From Streptomyces flavofungini (GTDB lineage Bacteria; Actinomycetota; Actinomycetes; Streptomycetales; Streptomycetaceae): a DNA stretch of 64,000 nt. A program made the translations under genes and the position numbers. Where the stretch lies: assembly GCF_030388665.1 (NCBI RefSeq), contig NZ_CP128846.1, forward strand, positions 1,922,001 through 1,986,000, in the 5' to 3' direction. Under the pieces are notes generated by a model. It was not told the DNA's origin, did no database searches, and worked only from the letters and a program-made list of their open reading frames with translations. This document shows, piece by piece, positions 9,026-17,071 of this stretch. Numbering within the stretch: the first letter of the stretch is position 1; each line of letters opens with the position of its first letter.

Positions 9026-9661
9026 ATGACCCTCTGCACCACCTGCCGCACCCCGTCGCTGACCCAGTTCGCCTCGCCGGACCTGGTCGAGAAGATCGTC
9101 TACGAGGGTCACGACGCCACGGACGACCCGGCCTGGCGGGTGTCGGGCGCCGCGACCCTCGAGGACTACGGCCGCTGGTGCAAGCACCTGTGCGGCATCA
9201 CCTGCCTGCGGATGGCGCTCGGCCCGGACGCGCCGTCGCTGTTCGAGCTGCGCGACGGCGCGGTGAAGTACGGCGGGTACACGGAGGACGCCGAGGGCAC
9301 GATCCGGGGGCTGATCTACGCGCCGTTCGCCGAGTACGTACGCGACGTGCACGGCGTGGACGCGACCGTGCACCGCCATCTCGCGCTGGACGAGATCCCC
9401 GCGCTCCTGGACGCGGGGCGCACGGTGATCGTGTCCGCGCACTTCGAGATCCGCCGGCCGGAGCGGCCCGCGCCGGGGCGGGGCGGGCACCTGGTCCTGA
9501 TCACGGGGCGCACGGCGGACGGCGCACTGCACTTCCACAACCCCTCGGGCATCGACGCGCGCACCCGCACGGCCGAACTGCCCGTGTCCCAATTCGAGCC
9601 CTTCTTCGCAGGCCGGGGCGTATCGCTCGGCCCGCACGCGGACGGGGCGGCCACGCACTGA
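9026..9661 (+). CDS. C39-like cysteine peptidase-fold protein
   Basis: 211 aa, cytoplasmic (no signal). It shows a papain-like C39 order: Cys56 in LCGITCLRMAL, His155 in GRGGHLVLITG and an Asn shortly after in LHFHNPSG, giving a plausible Cys-His-Asn triad. There is no ABC transporter or leader-peptide gene nearby, so it is not an exporter protease. Several other Cys at the N-terminus (C4, C7, C52, C60) could bind metal. A strong GGGAGGAG precedes the ATG. It sits between an aminotransferase and a flavin monooxygenase, an odd combination; the substrate is unknown. Confidence 0.7.
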   Translation: MTLCTTCRTPSLTQFASPDLVEKIVYEGHDATDDPAWRVSGAATLEDYGRWCKHLCGITCLRMALGPDAPSLFELRDGAVKYGGYTEDAEGTIRGLIYAPFAEYVRDVHGVDATVHRHLALDEIPALLDAGRTVIVSAHFEIRRPERPAPGRGGHLVLITGRTADGALHFHNPSGIDARTRTAELPVSQFEPFFAGRGVSLGPHADGAATH

Positions 9662-9706
9662 CACGCGCTCATGACAGAACGTCATCTTCCCTGCCAGGAT
9701 GGCGCG

Positions 9707-10927
9707 ATGATGCATTCAGGCAGGGTCGCCGTCGTCGGCGGCAGCGTCGCGGGCTGCGCCATGGCGCTGGCGGCACACCGTGGCGGGGCGGACGAGATCA
9801 CGGTGTACGAGCGGGCGGGCGGCCGCCTCGCGGAGCGGGGCGTGGGTCTCGCCGTGCACAACTCCCGGTACGCGGAGCTGGAGTCGGCCGGGTATATGGA
9901 CGCCGACATGCCCTGGGTGCAGTTGGTCAGACGCCGCTGGTACGTACGGGACGAGCGGGCGTCCGGCCCGCTGGGGCACCCGATCGGCACGATGCCGTTC
10001 CCGTTCCGGACCTACAACTGGGGCCCGCTGTGGGGCGAGTTGCGGCGCCGGGTGCCGGAGTCGGTGGAGTTCCGCACCGCCACGTCGGTTGAGGCCGTGC
10101 GCACCGGCGCGGTCGGCGCGGAGGTGGACACCGCCGAAGGAACGGAGCGGTTCGACGTCGTGGTCGGCGCGGACGGCTACCGCTCCGTGGTGCGCGCCGC
10201 CGCCCACCCGGGTTTGCGCGCCGAGTACGCGGGCTATCTGGCCTGGCGCGGCGCCTACCCCGCCGACCGCCTCGCCGATCCGCACCTGTGGGACGAGGAG
10301 GACTGCGTGTACGCGGTCTTCGACGGCGGGCACGTGATCATCTACCGGATCCCGGACGGCGTCGGGGGCCACCGTGTCAACTGGGTCCTGTACACCGCCG
10401 CGCCCCCGGGCCTGGACGCCGACCTCGGCTTCACCAGCCCCACGAGCCTGCCGCCCGGCGGCCTCACCGACGCGCTCGGCGCCCGTCTCGCGCACGTCGC
10501 CGACGCGCTGCTGCCGCCGTACTGGGGCGCCGTGGTCCGCGCGACCCGCCCCGAGGAGCTGTTCCTCCAGCCCATGTACGACTTCACAGCGCCCCGCTAC
10601 GCCCTGGACCGGGTGCTCCTCGCGGGCGACGCGGCCACGGTCGCGCGGCCGCACACCGGCGCGGGCGCGGTGAAGGCGCTGCAGGACGCCACGGTCCTGG
10701 AGTCCGCCATCGCCACGGCGACGACGTGGCCGGAGGCCCTGGAGTCCTACGACACCGACCGCACCGTGGCGGGCCGCACGATGGTCGACCTGGGGCGGCG
10801 GCTCGGCCGGGCCCTGGTCGAGCGGACCCCGCGGTGGCGGGAGCTGGACCAGGCGGGCCTGGAGTCGTGGTGGAAGCAGGCGGACGGGACGGGGGCGTTC
10901 GGCGGGCGTGAGCTGCGGCCCCGGTGA
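9707..10927 (+). CDS. FAD-dependent monooxygenase (aromatic hydroxylase-like)
   Basis: About 406 aa. The Rossmann dinucleotide motif VAVVGGSVAGCAMALAA is at the N-terminus, the DG motif VVVGADGYRSVVR in the middle, and the GD motif RVLLAGDAATVARPHTGAGAVKALQDA near the C-terminus. Together these are diagnostic of class A flavoprotein monooxygenases that hydroxylate small, often aromatic, substrates with NAD(P)H and O2. The ATG at 9707 (or the adjacent one at 9710) follows AGGATGG. It is last in the operon with the aminotransferase and C39-like gene, then a hairpin. Confidence 0.85.
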   Translation: MMHSGRVAVVGGSVAGCAMALAAHRGGADEITVYERAGGRLAERGVGLAVHNSRYAELESAGYMDADMPWVQLVRRRWYVRDERASGPLGHPIGTMPFPFRTYNWGPLWGELRRRVPESVEFRTATSVEAVRTGAVGAEVDTAEGTERFDVVVGADGYRSVVRAAAHPGLRAEYAGYLAWRGAYPADRLADPHLWDEEDCVYAVFDGGHVIIYRIPDGVGGHRVNWVLYTAAPPGLDADLGFTSPTSLPPGGLTDALGARLAHVADALLPPYWGAVVRATRPEELFLQPMYDFTAPRYALDRVLLAGDAATVARPHTGAGAVKALQDATVLESAIATATTWPEALESYDTDRTVAGRTMVDLGRRLGRALVERTPRWRELDQAGLESWWKQADGTGAFGGRELRPR

Positions 10928-10935
10928 GGGCGGGC

Positions 10936-10982
10936 GGGCCGGAGCATCGAGGCCCGTCGGCGCTGTCCCGCTGCTCCGGCCC
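10936..10982. terminator. Hairpin between convergent genes
   Basis: Perfect inner stem GGGCCGGAGCA / TGCTCCGGCCC (11 bp), with further GC pairing outside it. It sits between the monooxygenase and the methyltransferase. Confidence 0.6.
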
Positions 10983-11021
10983 TGCCCCGCCCCTGTCACC
11001 CGGGACCGCGGTCGCCGGGAA

Positions 11022-12668
11022 CTACGCGCCGTTCCTGAAATGCAGGATGCCCCAGGTGATGTGCCCGTCGCGGCCCGCGGCGACCCAGCGGGCGAGACCG
11101 ATCTTCATCTGGGTGAGGTAGTCGTGGCTGACCTGCCCGGCCAGTCCTTCCGCCTCCTGGCGCTCGGTCTCCTCCAGCACGCGGGCGTAGTGCGTGATCA
11201 GTTGCTCGCGGTGCTCCTCGAATCCGCCCGTCGGGGCGACGAACCCGAGCCGGGCCAGCTCGCGCGCGTAGAAGCCGGGTGAGCCCATGTCGTCGAGGTG
11301 GATGCGGTCGAGGATCGGCTGCAGCACCCCGGGCGGACAGGCGTCGTCGGCCATCGGGTCGGTGAAGATCAGCTGTCCGCCGGGCCGCAGGACCCGGGAG
11401 ATCTCCTCCAGGACACGGACGCGGTTGCCGCTGTGCAGGAAGGCGTCCTGCGACCACACCACGTCGACCTGGTCGTCGGGGTAGGGGATGTCCTCGAAGG
11501 ACCCGTCGACGACCTCGATGAGGCCGGAGAGGCCACGGGCTCGGTTGAGCTCCTTGTGGCGCTGGTTCTCCACCTCGCTGAGGTTGAGGGCGAGCACGCG
11601 GCAGCCGTACGTCGACGCCAGGTACCGCGCGGAGCCGCCGTAGCCGGAGCCCAGGTCGAGGACCACGGACTCCTCGGTGAGGCCGAGTCTGCCGGCCATC
11701 CGCTCGACGGTGCGGCGGCTGGCGTCGGCGATGGGCTCGCCGGAGTGGTCGTACAGGCCGATGTGGATGTCCTCGCCGCCCCAGACCCTGGCGTAGAAGG
11801 TGTCCGCGTCGGCGGAGTTGTAGTAGCTGCGGGCGACGCCGACCGCGCCGCTGTAGCGCTCGTCCTGCTCGTCGTCCGCGCGGTACTCCTTCTCCGCGAC
11901 GTGCACGAAGAAGTCGGGCTGCTCGCCCCGGTAGGTGTGCTGGAAGTCGCCGTACGTCTCGATGTTCTGGAACCCGACCTCCGACATGAGCCGCCGGGTG
12001 TAGTCCTTGCGCAGCGGGAACATGTTGAGGTGGTAGAAGGAGTCGTCCGGGAAGCTGTACCGCATCCGCACGAGGCCCTCGTCCACGTACTCGGGCTCCA
12101 CGGAGACGTCTTCGCCGCAGTAGTAGTACTTGTGCTTGCTGGTGTAGCCGTCGTCGAGGATCGCGTCGTAGTTGCGCTGGTCCAGGACGAGGATGCCGTC
12201 GTGCTTGAGCATCGCGTAGAACTCGGCGAGCGCCCTGCGGCGGTCGCGCTCCGAGAACAGGTGGGTGAAGGAGTTGCCGAGGCACACGATGGCGTCGTAC
12301 TCCCCGTGTACGTCGCGATTGAGCCACCGCCAGTCCGCCTGGACGACCCGCATCACATGGCCGTCCTTCATGCCGTTGGCGAAGGCCGCCGACAGCATCT
12401 CGGCGCTGCCGTCCGCGCTGACCGTCTCGAACCCGGCGGCCAGCAGCTGCACGGAGTGGAAGCCCGTGCCGGTCGCGACGTCGAGCACGCTCTTCACGCC
12501 GCGTTTGCGCAGCAGGTCGATGAAGAAGTCTCCTTCGCTCTGCGCCCTCCTCTCCCAATCTATGAGCGAGTCCCATTTCTCCACGAAGCTGGGTACGTAC
12601 TCCTCGGTGTAGTGGCCGGTTTCTCGTACTTCGACGGGGTTTTCGCCGAACTTCTGAGCCGGATGCAC
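11022..12668 (-). CDS. Fused glycine/sarcosine + dimethylglycine N-methyltransferase (glycine betaine synthesis)
   Basis: 548 aa with two SAM-dependent methyltransferase domains. Domain 1 (about residues 1-265) starts TEEYVPSFVEKWDSLIDWERRAQSEGDFF with SAM loop VLDVATGTGFHSVQLLAAGFE; this is the glycine sarcosine methyltransferase (GSMT) type. Domain 2 (about 275-548) starts YYNSADADTFYARVWGGEDIHIGLY with SAM loop VLDLGSGYGGSARYLA and DAFLHSGNR; this is the sarcosine/dimethylglycine (SDMT) type. Together they convert glycine to betaine with three SAM, making an osmoprotectant without choline. The same fusion is known from Actinopolyspora halophila; many other organisms have two genes. It is divergent from the phosphatase gene. 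Confidence 0.88.
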   Translation of the reverse strand: MHPAQKFGENPVEVRETGHYTEEYVPSFVEKWDSLIDWERRAQSEGDFFIDLLRKRGVKSVLDVATGTGFHSVQLLAAGFETVSADGSAEMLSAAFANGMKDGHVMRVVQADWRWLNRDVHGEYDAIVCLGNSFTHLFSERDRRRALAEFYAMLKHDGILVLDQRNYDAILDDGYTSKHKYYYCGEDVSVEPEYVDEGLVRMRYSFPDDSFYHLNMFPLRKDYTRRLMSEVGFQNIETYGDFQHTYRGEQPDFFVHVAEKEYRADDEQDERYSGAVGVARSYYNSADADTFYARVWGGEDIHIGLYDHSGEPIADASRRTVERMAGRLGLTEESVVLDLGSGYGGSARYLASTYGCRVLALNLSEVENQRHKELNRARGLSGLIEVVDGSFEDIPYPDDQVDVVWSQDAFLHSGNRVRVLEEISRVLRPGGQLIFTDPMADDACPPGVLQPILDRIHLDDMGSPGFYARELARLGFVAPTGGFEEHREQLITHYARVLEETERQEAEGLAGQVSHDYLTQMKIGLARWVAAGRDGHITWGILHFRNGA

Positions 12669-12803
12669 GATGAATACCCTTCGACTTCAATGGGGGATGG
12701 CCTGGGCACATCGCTATCCCAAGGCGGGTACCCCCATGCGTCCGCGCTTCGTATACATACGCTGGGCTGACGATTCGCCGACCAGAACAGGACCCGCAAC
12801 GCC

Positions 12804-13397
12804 ATGGGTGATCTTCTCCTCGTACGTCACGGCGAGACCGCATGGTCCCTGTCGGGGCAGCACACCAGCTGGTCGGATGTCCCCCTCACCGAGAACGGGC
12901 GCGCCCAGGCGCGGTCCGTGGCGCCGCTCCTCGGGAAGTACCGCGTCGACGCGGCCTTCACCAGTCCGCGGGTGCGGGCGCGGGAGACGGCCGAGCTGGC
13001 GGGCTTCGCCGAGGCCCGGGTGGATCCCGATCTCTCCGAGTGGGACTACGGCGCGTACGAGGGCGTCACCACCGTCGAGATCCACCGCACCCGGCCCAAC
13101 TGGTTCCTCTTCACGGACGGGGTCGCCCCCGGGCCCGCCGAGCACCCCGGTGAGACCCCCGAGCAGGTCGGCGAGCGGGCCGACCGCATGCTCGCCAAGG
13201 TCGACGCCGCCCTCGCCAACACCGAGGGCAGCGTCGTCCTCTTCGCCCACGGCCACTTCCTCCGCGTCCTCACCGCCCGCCGCCTGGGCCTCCCCCCTGC
13301 GGCGGGCGCCCACTTCCAGCTCGCCACCGGCACCGTGAGCCGCCTCAGCTACGAACACGGCCGCCCGGTCCTGGCCACGTGGAACGTCCGGCCGTGA
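12804..13397 (+). CDS. Histidine phosphatase family protein (phosphoglycerate mutase-like)
   Basis: 197 aa. The N-terminal catalytic motif LLLVRHGETAWSLSGQHTSWSDVPLTENG has the phospho-accepting His of the RHG triad, followed by FTSPRVRARETAEL, the general-acid Glu region LSEWDYGAYEG, and the second His in VVLFAHGHFLRVL. These are acid phosphatases of the cofactor-independent branch acting on sugar phosphates or other small molecules; the exact substrate cannot be read. It is upstream of, and near-contiguous with, the next hypothetical gene. Confidence 0.85.
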   Translation: MGDLLLVRHGETAWSLSGQHTSWSDVPLTENGRAQARSVAPLLGKYRVDAAFTSPRVRARETAELAGFAEARVDPDLSEWDYGAYEGVTTVEIHRTRPNWFLFTDGVAPGPAEHPGETPEQVGERADRMLAKVDAALANTEGSVVLFAHGHFLRVLTARRLGLPPAAGAHFQLATGTVSRLSYEHGRPVLATWNVRP

Positions 13398-13447
13398 GGG
13401 CGGGGCCCACGGGGCCGATGTCAGTGGCACGAGGCACCATCGGGAGC

Positions 13448-14086
13448 ATGGCCAAGCCGACCACAGCCGCACAGCGCCGCGTCATCGCGGCGGCCGACCC
13501 GGTGACGGGCCGCCTGACCGGCACGGAGGCCCAGCTCACAGCCCTCGTCCGGCTGCGGCTGGCCTTCCGCCACCCCCGCCCCCCGCACGCGTACTTCCTG
13601 ACCCCGGCGGGCCACCGCGTCCGGGAGGAGCCGGAGCAGGCCGTCCCGGAGACGGCCCCGGTGGAGCCGGCCCCCGGCGTCTTCGCGGCCCGCACGGGCA
13701 CGGAGGACGGCACCCACGCCGTGACGGACGGCCCGGCGCGGCAGCGCGAGGTGCGTGCCGCCTGGCTCGGCCTCGTCGAGATGCGCCGCATGACGAACCC
13801 GGACGCGGACAGGGACCGACCGTGCGCCTGGGAGCGCGGGCACCTGGTGCAGGCGGCCGCGATAGCCCTGGAGGCGGCGGGCCGCACCCCGGCGACCCCG
13901 GACCGTGAGGGGTACCGCGTGACGGCGACCCCCCAGCCGGAAGCGGTGGCGGTGCGCGAACCGACGCCGGAGGGCGTCCGGGCCTGCGCTGAGGCCCTGG
14001 AGCGGGCGGGGTGGCAGGTCAGCGAACACAGCGAACGGGCGGCGGGAGCGGGGCGGTATGTCCTGGTGTCGCCCCGGCGGGGATGA
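13448..14086 (+). CDS. Hypothetical protein
   Basis: About 212 aa, soluble, rich in Ala, Arg, Glu and Pro. I do not recognise the family. Features: an N-terminal TAAQRRVIAAADPVTGRLTGTEAQLTALVRLRLAFRH, a central LGLVEMRRMTNPD, and a C-terminal EGVRACAEALERAGWQVSEHSE followed by YVLVSPR, which looks like a small alpha/beta module. The start is uncertain: the chosen ATG has only a close GGGAG, and an in-frame ATG lies 33 bp upstream at 13415. Third-position GC is as high as in neighbouring genes, supporting a real gene. Confidence 0.6.
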   Translation: MAKPTTAAQRRVIAAADPVTGRLTGTEAQLTALVRLRLAFRHPRPPHAYFLTPAGHRVREEPEQAVPETAPVEPAPGVFAARTGTEDGTHAVTDGPARQREVRAAWLGLVEMRRMTNPDADRDRPCAWERGHLVQAAAIALEAAGRTPATPDREGYRVTATPQPEAVAVREPTPEGVRACAEALERAGWQVSEHSERAAGAGRYVLVSPRRG

Positions 14087-14170
14087 GTTTCGGTGGTGGC
14101 TGGAATGCCGCAGGTCGAGAGGGTGTTGGTGGTCAACCGGATGACATCCGTCGCAGTCGAAGGGGAAGCC

Positions 14171-14608
14171 GTGTCACAGCAATCGCCGCCCGAGCCGTTC
14201 TCCGTGGGCATCAGCGTCCGCGGGTACGAGACGGACTCGCAGGGGCACCTCAATCAGTCCGTGTACCTGCAGTACGCGGAGCACGCGCGCTGGTCGGCGC
14301 TGCGGGCGGCCGGCATCGAGCAGCGCGACCTCATCGGGAAGGGCGTGGGACCCGTCGCCCTGGAGAACACACTGCGCTATCGGAGCGAGCTGCGCGCGGG
14401 CGACGAGGTCCAGGTGACCTGCCAGTTCGTATGGGGTGAGCGCAAGACGTTCCGGATCGAGCAGTCCGTCGTCCGGGCGGACGGCCAGGTCGCCGCGACG
14501 GTCTCCGCCCTCGGCGGCCTCCTCGACCTGAAGGAGCGCAGGATGGTGGCGGACCCGAAGGAGTACTTCAGGGCGCTGGCGTCGGACCCGCGCGTGCTCG
14601 GCCTCTGA
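14171..14608 (+). CDS. Acyl-CoA thioesterase, 4HBT hotdog fold
   Basis: 145 aa. GISVRGYETDSQGHLNQSVYLQYAEHARW is the hotdog thioesterase signature, where 'D.....GH.N...Y..Y.E.AR' carries the active-site region (D-x-x-G-H-L-N). It continues with GVGPVALENTLRYRSELRAGDEVQVTCQF. Hydrolyses acyl-CoA or acyl-ACP; chain specificity is unknown. The GTG start is placed after AGGGGAAG; an open frame extends further upstream, but without such a site. Confidence 0.8.
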   Translation: MSQQSPPEPFSVGISVRGYETDSQGHLNQSVYLQYAEHARWSALRAAGIEQRDLIGKGVGPVALENTLRYRSELRAGDEVQVTCQFVWGERKTFRIEQSVVRADGQVAATVSALGGLLDLKERRMVADPKEYFRALASDPRVLGL

Positions 14609-14613
14609 CCTCG

Positions 14614-14641
14614 CCGGTCCGGCCGGGCCCGACCGGACCGG
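14614..14641. terminator. Hairpin between convergent genes
   Basis: CCGGTCCGG / CCGGACCGG, 9-bp perfect stem with a 10-nt loop, directly after the thioesterase stop. Confidence 0.5.
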
Positions 14642-14677
14642 CCGACCGGTCCCGCGCGCGGCCGGGCCCCTCGCCGT

Positions 14678-15106
14678 TCAGCGGAACGGCAGCCGCGCCC
14701 ACACCGTCTTCCCCGGCGCCCGCTCCCCCACCCCCCACTCCGCCGCCAGCGCCGCCACCAGGACCAGGCCCCGCCCCGACTCGGCCTCCGCGCCCGGCAG
14801 TTCGGGGCGCTCCGGCGGGCGGCGCTCCGCGCGCGTGTCCGTGACCTCGACGCGTACGCCGTCCGCCGCGAGCAGCAGCCGCAGCTCGAAGTCCCGCCCC
14901 GGTACGCGGCCGTGCGTCGCCGCGTTCGCCGCCAGTTCCGCGGTCACCTGGGCCACCGCGTCGGACAGTTCGCTGTCGTACGGGATGCCCCAGCCGTCGA
15001 GGTGGTACCGCGCGAGCCTGCGCGCCAGGCGGGCCCCTCGCGGGGTGGCGCTGATGCGCTGCGTGAACACATGTGCTGGTGTGGGGGTTTGCACCTGGAG
15101 TGGCAT
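14678..15106 (-). CDS. ATP-binding (HATPase_c, anti-sigma-factor-like) protein
   Basis: About 142 aa. It has the GHKL motifs of the RsbW/SpoIIAB-like group: N box in AVAQVTAELAANAATHG, G1 box VEVTDTRAE and G2 GRGLVLVAALAAEWG. Streptomyces carry many such proteins next to an XRE-DUF5753 regulator and a DUF397 protein, as here (AbaA/WhiJ-type clusters, linked to development and antibiotic timing). The start was chosen at the ATG preceded by GGTGGG; a GTG 21 bp upstream is possible. It is divergent from the XRE gene over a gap with a perfect palindrome. Confidence 0.85.
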   Translation of the reverse strand: MPLQVQTPTPAHVFTQRISATPRGARLARRLARYHLDGWGIPYDSELSDAVAQVTAELAANAATHGRVPGRDFELRLLLAADGVRVEVTDTRAERRPPERPELPGAEAESGRGLVLVAALAAEWGVGERAPGKTVWARLPFR

Positions 15107-15186
15107 GGCACCCACCGTGACCTGCACTGTCGTCCGACGGGAGCCCCAGAACTCGTACGCTGCGTAAGTGTACGGGTGCGAAGTGT

Positions 15187-15207
15187 GGACAGTACGGGTA
15201 ACTGTCC
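15187..15207. promoter_or_regulatory. 21-bp palindrome in the divergent ATPase/XRE promoter
   Basis: GGACAGT-acgggta-ACTGTCC, perfect 7-bp arms. It lies midway between the divergent starts and is a likely operator of the XRE regulator. Confidence 0.55.
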
Positions 15208-15262
15208 GTGAGCATGGGCGCGTTGGCGGGGAACGGTACGCAAGCGTCTGGGGAGACCCGTG

Positions 15263-16093
15263 ATGTCGTCAAGCACGCCTGGAACGAACGAGCCCGAGCC
15301 GACCGACGGGCTCAAGGCCTTCGGTGCGGCCCTGAAGAGCTTTCGCAAGCGGGCCGGTTACACGCAGGAGGCCCTGGCCCCGGAGATCGGATACTCGACG
15401 CACTTCGTGGCGTCGATCGAGCAGGGGCGGCGGTTCCCGCCCCCGAGGTTCGTCGACCAGGCAGAGGCCGCGCTGGACGCCTTCGGGACGTTGCGGCTGG
15501 TGGCCAATCAGCTGTCGCGCCAGCGCGGGCTGGCGTCCTGGTTCCGCCAGTGGGCCCAGTTGGAGCAGGAGGCGATCACCCTCTACACGTACGAATGCCG
15601 GTTGATTCCGGGGCTGTTGCAGACGCCCGCGTATGCGGAGCGCCTGTTCGCCAACCAGGTGCCCGTGATGAGCGACGAGCAGATCGCGGCCAACATGGCG
15701 GCGCGCGCCGAGCGCCAGAAGTTGCTCATGGAGCGGCCGAACACGGCCTACAGCTTCATCCTCGAAGAGCACCTGTTCCTGCGGAACATGGGCGGGGCGG
15801 CCATCACGCGGGAGGCCATCGACCACATCCTCAAGCTCGCCGAGCGACGGAACATCGAGTTGCAGGTCATGCCGGTCGCGCGCGAGTCGCACGCCGGGCT
15901 GGGCGGGCCCATCAGGCTCCTGGAGACGCCGGACAACCGGTGGTTCGCCTACTCCGAGGGGCAGGAGAGCGGCCAACTCATCTCTGACCCAAAGGTGGTC
16001 AGCATGCTCCAGATGCGGTATGCCAGGATGCGCTCACAGGCTCGCTCGTTCGAGGACTCGGTGAGCCTGTTGGAGCGGATGCGAGGAGCATGA
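15263..16093 (+). CDS. XRE-family regulator with DUF5753 domain
   Basis: About 276 aa. An N-terminal helix-turn-helix (GAALKSFRKRAGYTQEALAPEIGYSTHFVASIEQGRRFP) is followed by the DUF5753 effector region (LASWFRQWAQLEQEAITLYTYECRLIPGLLQTPAYAERLF ... NTAYSFILEEHLFLRNMGG). This is the WhiJ-like class. It is coupled by ATGA to the DUF397 gene downstream; in characterised examples the DUF397 protein binds and antagonises the regulator. The ATG has GGGGAGA upstream; a GTG codon immediately precedes it. Confidence 0.9.
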   Translation: MSSSTPGTNEPEPTDGLKAFGAALKSFRKRAGYTQEALAPEIGYSTHFVASIEQGRRFPPPRFVDQAEAALDAFGTLRLVANQLSRQRGLASWFRQWAQLEQEAITLYTYECRLIPGLLQTPAYAERLFANQVPVMSDEQIAANMAARAERQKLLMERPNTAYSFILEEHLFLRNMGGAAITREAIDHILKLAERRNIELQVMPVARESHAGLGGPIRLLETPDNRWFAYSEGQESGQLISDPKVVSMLQMRYARMRSQARSFEDSVSLLERMRGA

Positions 16094-16296
16094 TGAGCAC
16101 GCCCGAACTGGCCTGGTTCAAGAGCAGTTACAGCAGCGGGTCCGGCGACGACTGCGTCGAAGTGGCTCTCCGCCCCGACGCCATACACGTACGCGACTCC
16201 AAGAACCCCCAAGGCCCCCAACTCGCCCTCGATTCGGCCGCCTGGGCCGACTTCCTCACGTACGCGCGTAGCCGACCCGGAGGCCGTGCGCGCTGA
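16090..16296 (+). CDS. DUF397 domain protein
   Basis: A 68-aa protein with the whole DUF397 signature: WFKSSYSSGSGDDCVEVAL, IHVRDSKNPQGPQL, then AWADFL. It overlaps the XRE gene by 4 nt (ATGA), which ensures coupled synthesis. Its last 41 bp also overlap the end of the convergent protease gene, so both coding ends use the same DNA on opposite strands. Confidence 0.9.
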   Translation: MMSTPELAWFKSSYSSGSGDDCVEVALRPDAIHVRDSKNPQGPQLALDSAAWADFLTYARSRPGGRAR

Positions 16297-16945
16297 GGAT
16301 CGGCGGCAGCGGCTGGAAGAACGTCGTACCGCCGGACGCGCAGTTGCCGCTGCCGCCCACGGCGACGCCGAGCGCCGCGTCACCGGCGAAGCCGGGGCCG
16401 CCCGAGTCGCCGGGCTCGGCGCAGACGTTGGTGCGGATGAGGCCGTGCACGGTGCCTTCGGGGAAGGTGACCGAGGAGTTCAGGGACTGGATGGTCCCGC
16501 AGTGCAGGCCGGTCGTGGGCCCCGTACGGCAGATCTGCTGGCCGACGACGGGCTGCGGGGCGCGATTGATGCGGATGATCTGGCTTCCGGCCCTGATCTC
16601 ACTGGGGTAGGTCAGCGTGGTGTTGGTGTAGCGCACGAGGGCGTAGCTGCTGCGGGGGAAGACGACGGTCTCGGTCACACCGACCGGGACGGTGAGGCGC
16701 GGGTCGGCGTACCACTGGGTGCCGACGGTGCCGCAGTGGCCACCCATGATCCCGTAGAAGCGCGTGCCGTTGCTGACGTTGAAGGCGACCGGGCAGCGGC
16801 CGCTCGCGGAGTAGAGGACGTCGCCGCCGCGGACCGCCGTCGCGGTGGGGGCGGCGGGCGCGGCAGTGGCCGAGGGAGCGGCGAGCAGGCCGAGGGCCGC
16901 GAGGGTGGCGCACAGCAACTGGGCGATGATCAGCCGGAGTCTCAT
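16256..16945 (-). CDS. Secreted S1-family (streptogrisin-like) serine protease
   Basis: 229 aa with a signal peptide (MRLRLIIAQLL... ATAAPA). Chymotrypsin-type catalytic residues are visible: His in FYGIMGGHCGT, Ser in CAEPGDSGGPGFAG; the Asp lies in the intervening region. The Cys pairs near GRCPVAF/GHCG and CAEPGDS/GNCAS match streptogrisin disulfides. The usual long pro-domain of streptogrisins is absent: the mature-like sequence GGDVLYSASGRCPVAF begins only ~14 residues after the signal. An AGGAG Shine-Dalgarno precedes the ATG. Confidence 0.85.
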   Translation of the reverse strand: MRLRLIIAQLLCATLAALGLLAAPSATAAPAAPTATAVRGGDVLYSASGRCPVAFNVSNGTRFYGIMGGHCGTVGTQWYADPRLTVPVGVTETVVFPRSSYALVRYTNTTLTYPSEIRAGSQIIRINRAPQPVVGQQICRTGPTTGLHCGTIQSLNSSVTFPEGTVHGLIRTNVCAEPGDSGGPGFAGDAALGVAVGGSGNCASGGTTFFQPLPPILSAHGLRVGYART

Positions 16946-17071
16946 GGGTTCTCCTGTGGGGGTGGCGATGTGCGCTTGGCCGAGCGTGGGCATTGTTGCG
17001 AAGTCCGGCGGGCTCGTCACGGGGCGACACATGCCCCGTTCGTCGATTCCGAAGGCGGGCATACTGGTGCC

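Noticed and set aside
9026..9661. RiPP leader-peptidase (C39) of a bacteriocin system
   Set aside because: No ABC exporter, precursor peptide or modification enzyme nearby, and the protein has no membrane domain.
12669..12803. SAM or glycine riboswitch upstream of the betaine methyltransferase
   Set aside because: I looked for paired helices and conserved cores in the short leader and saw none.
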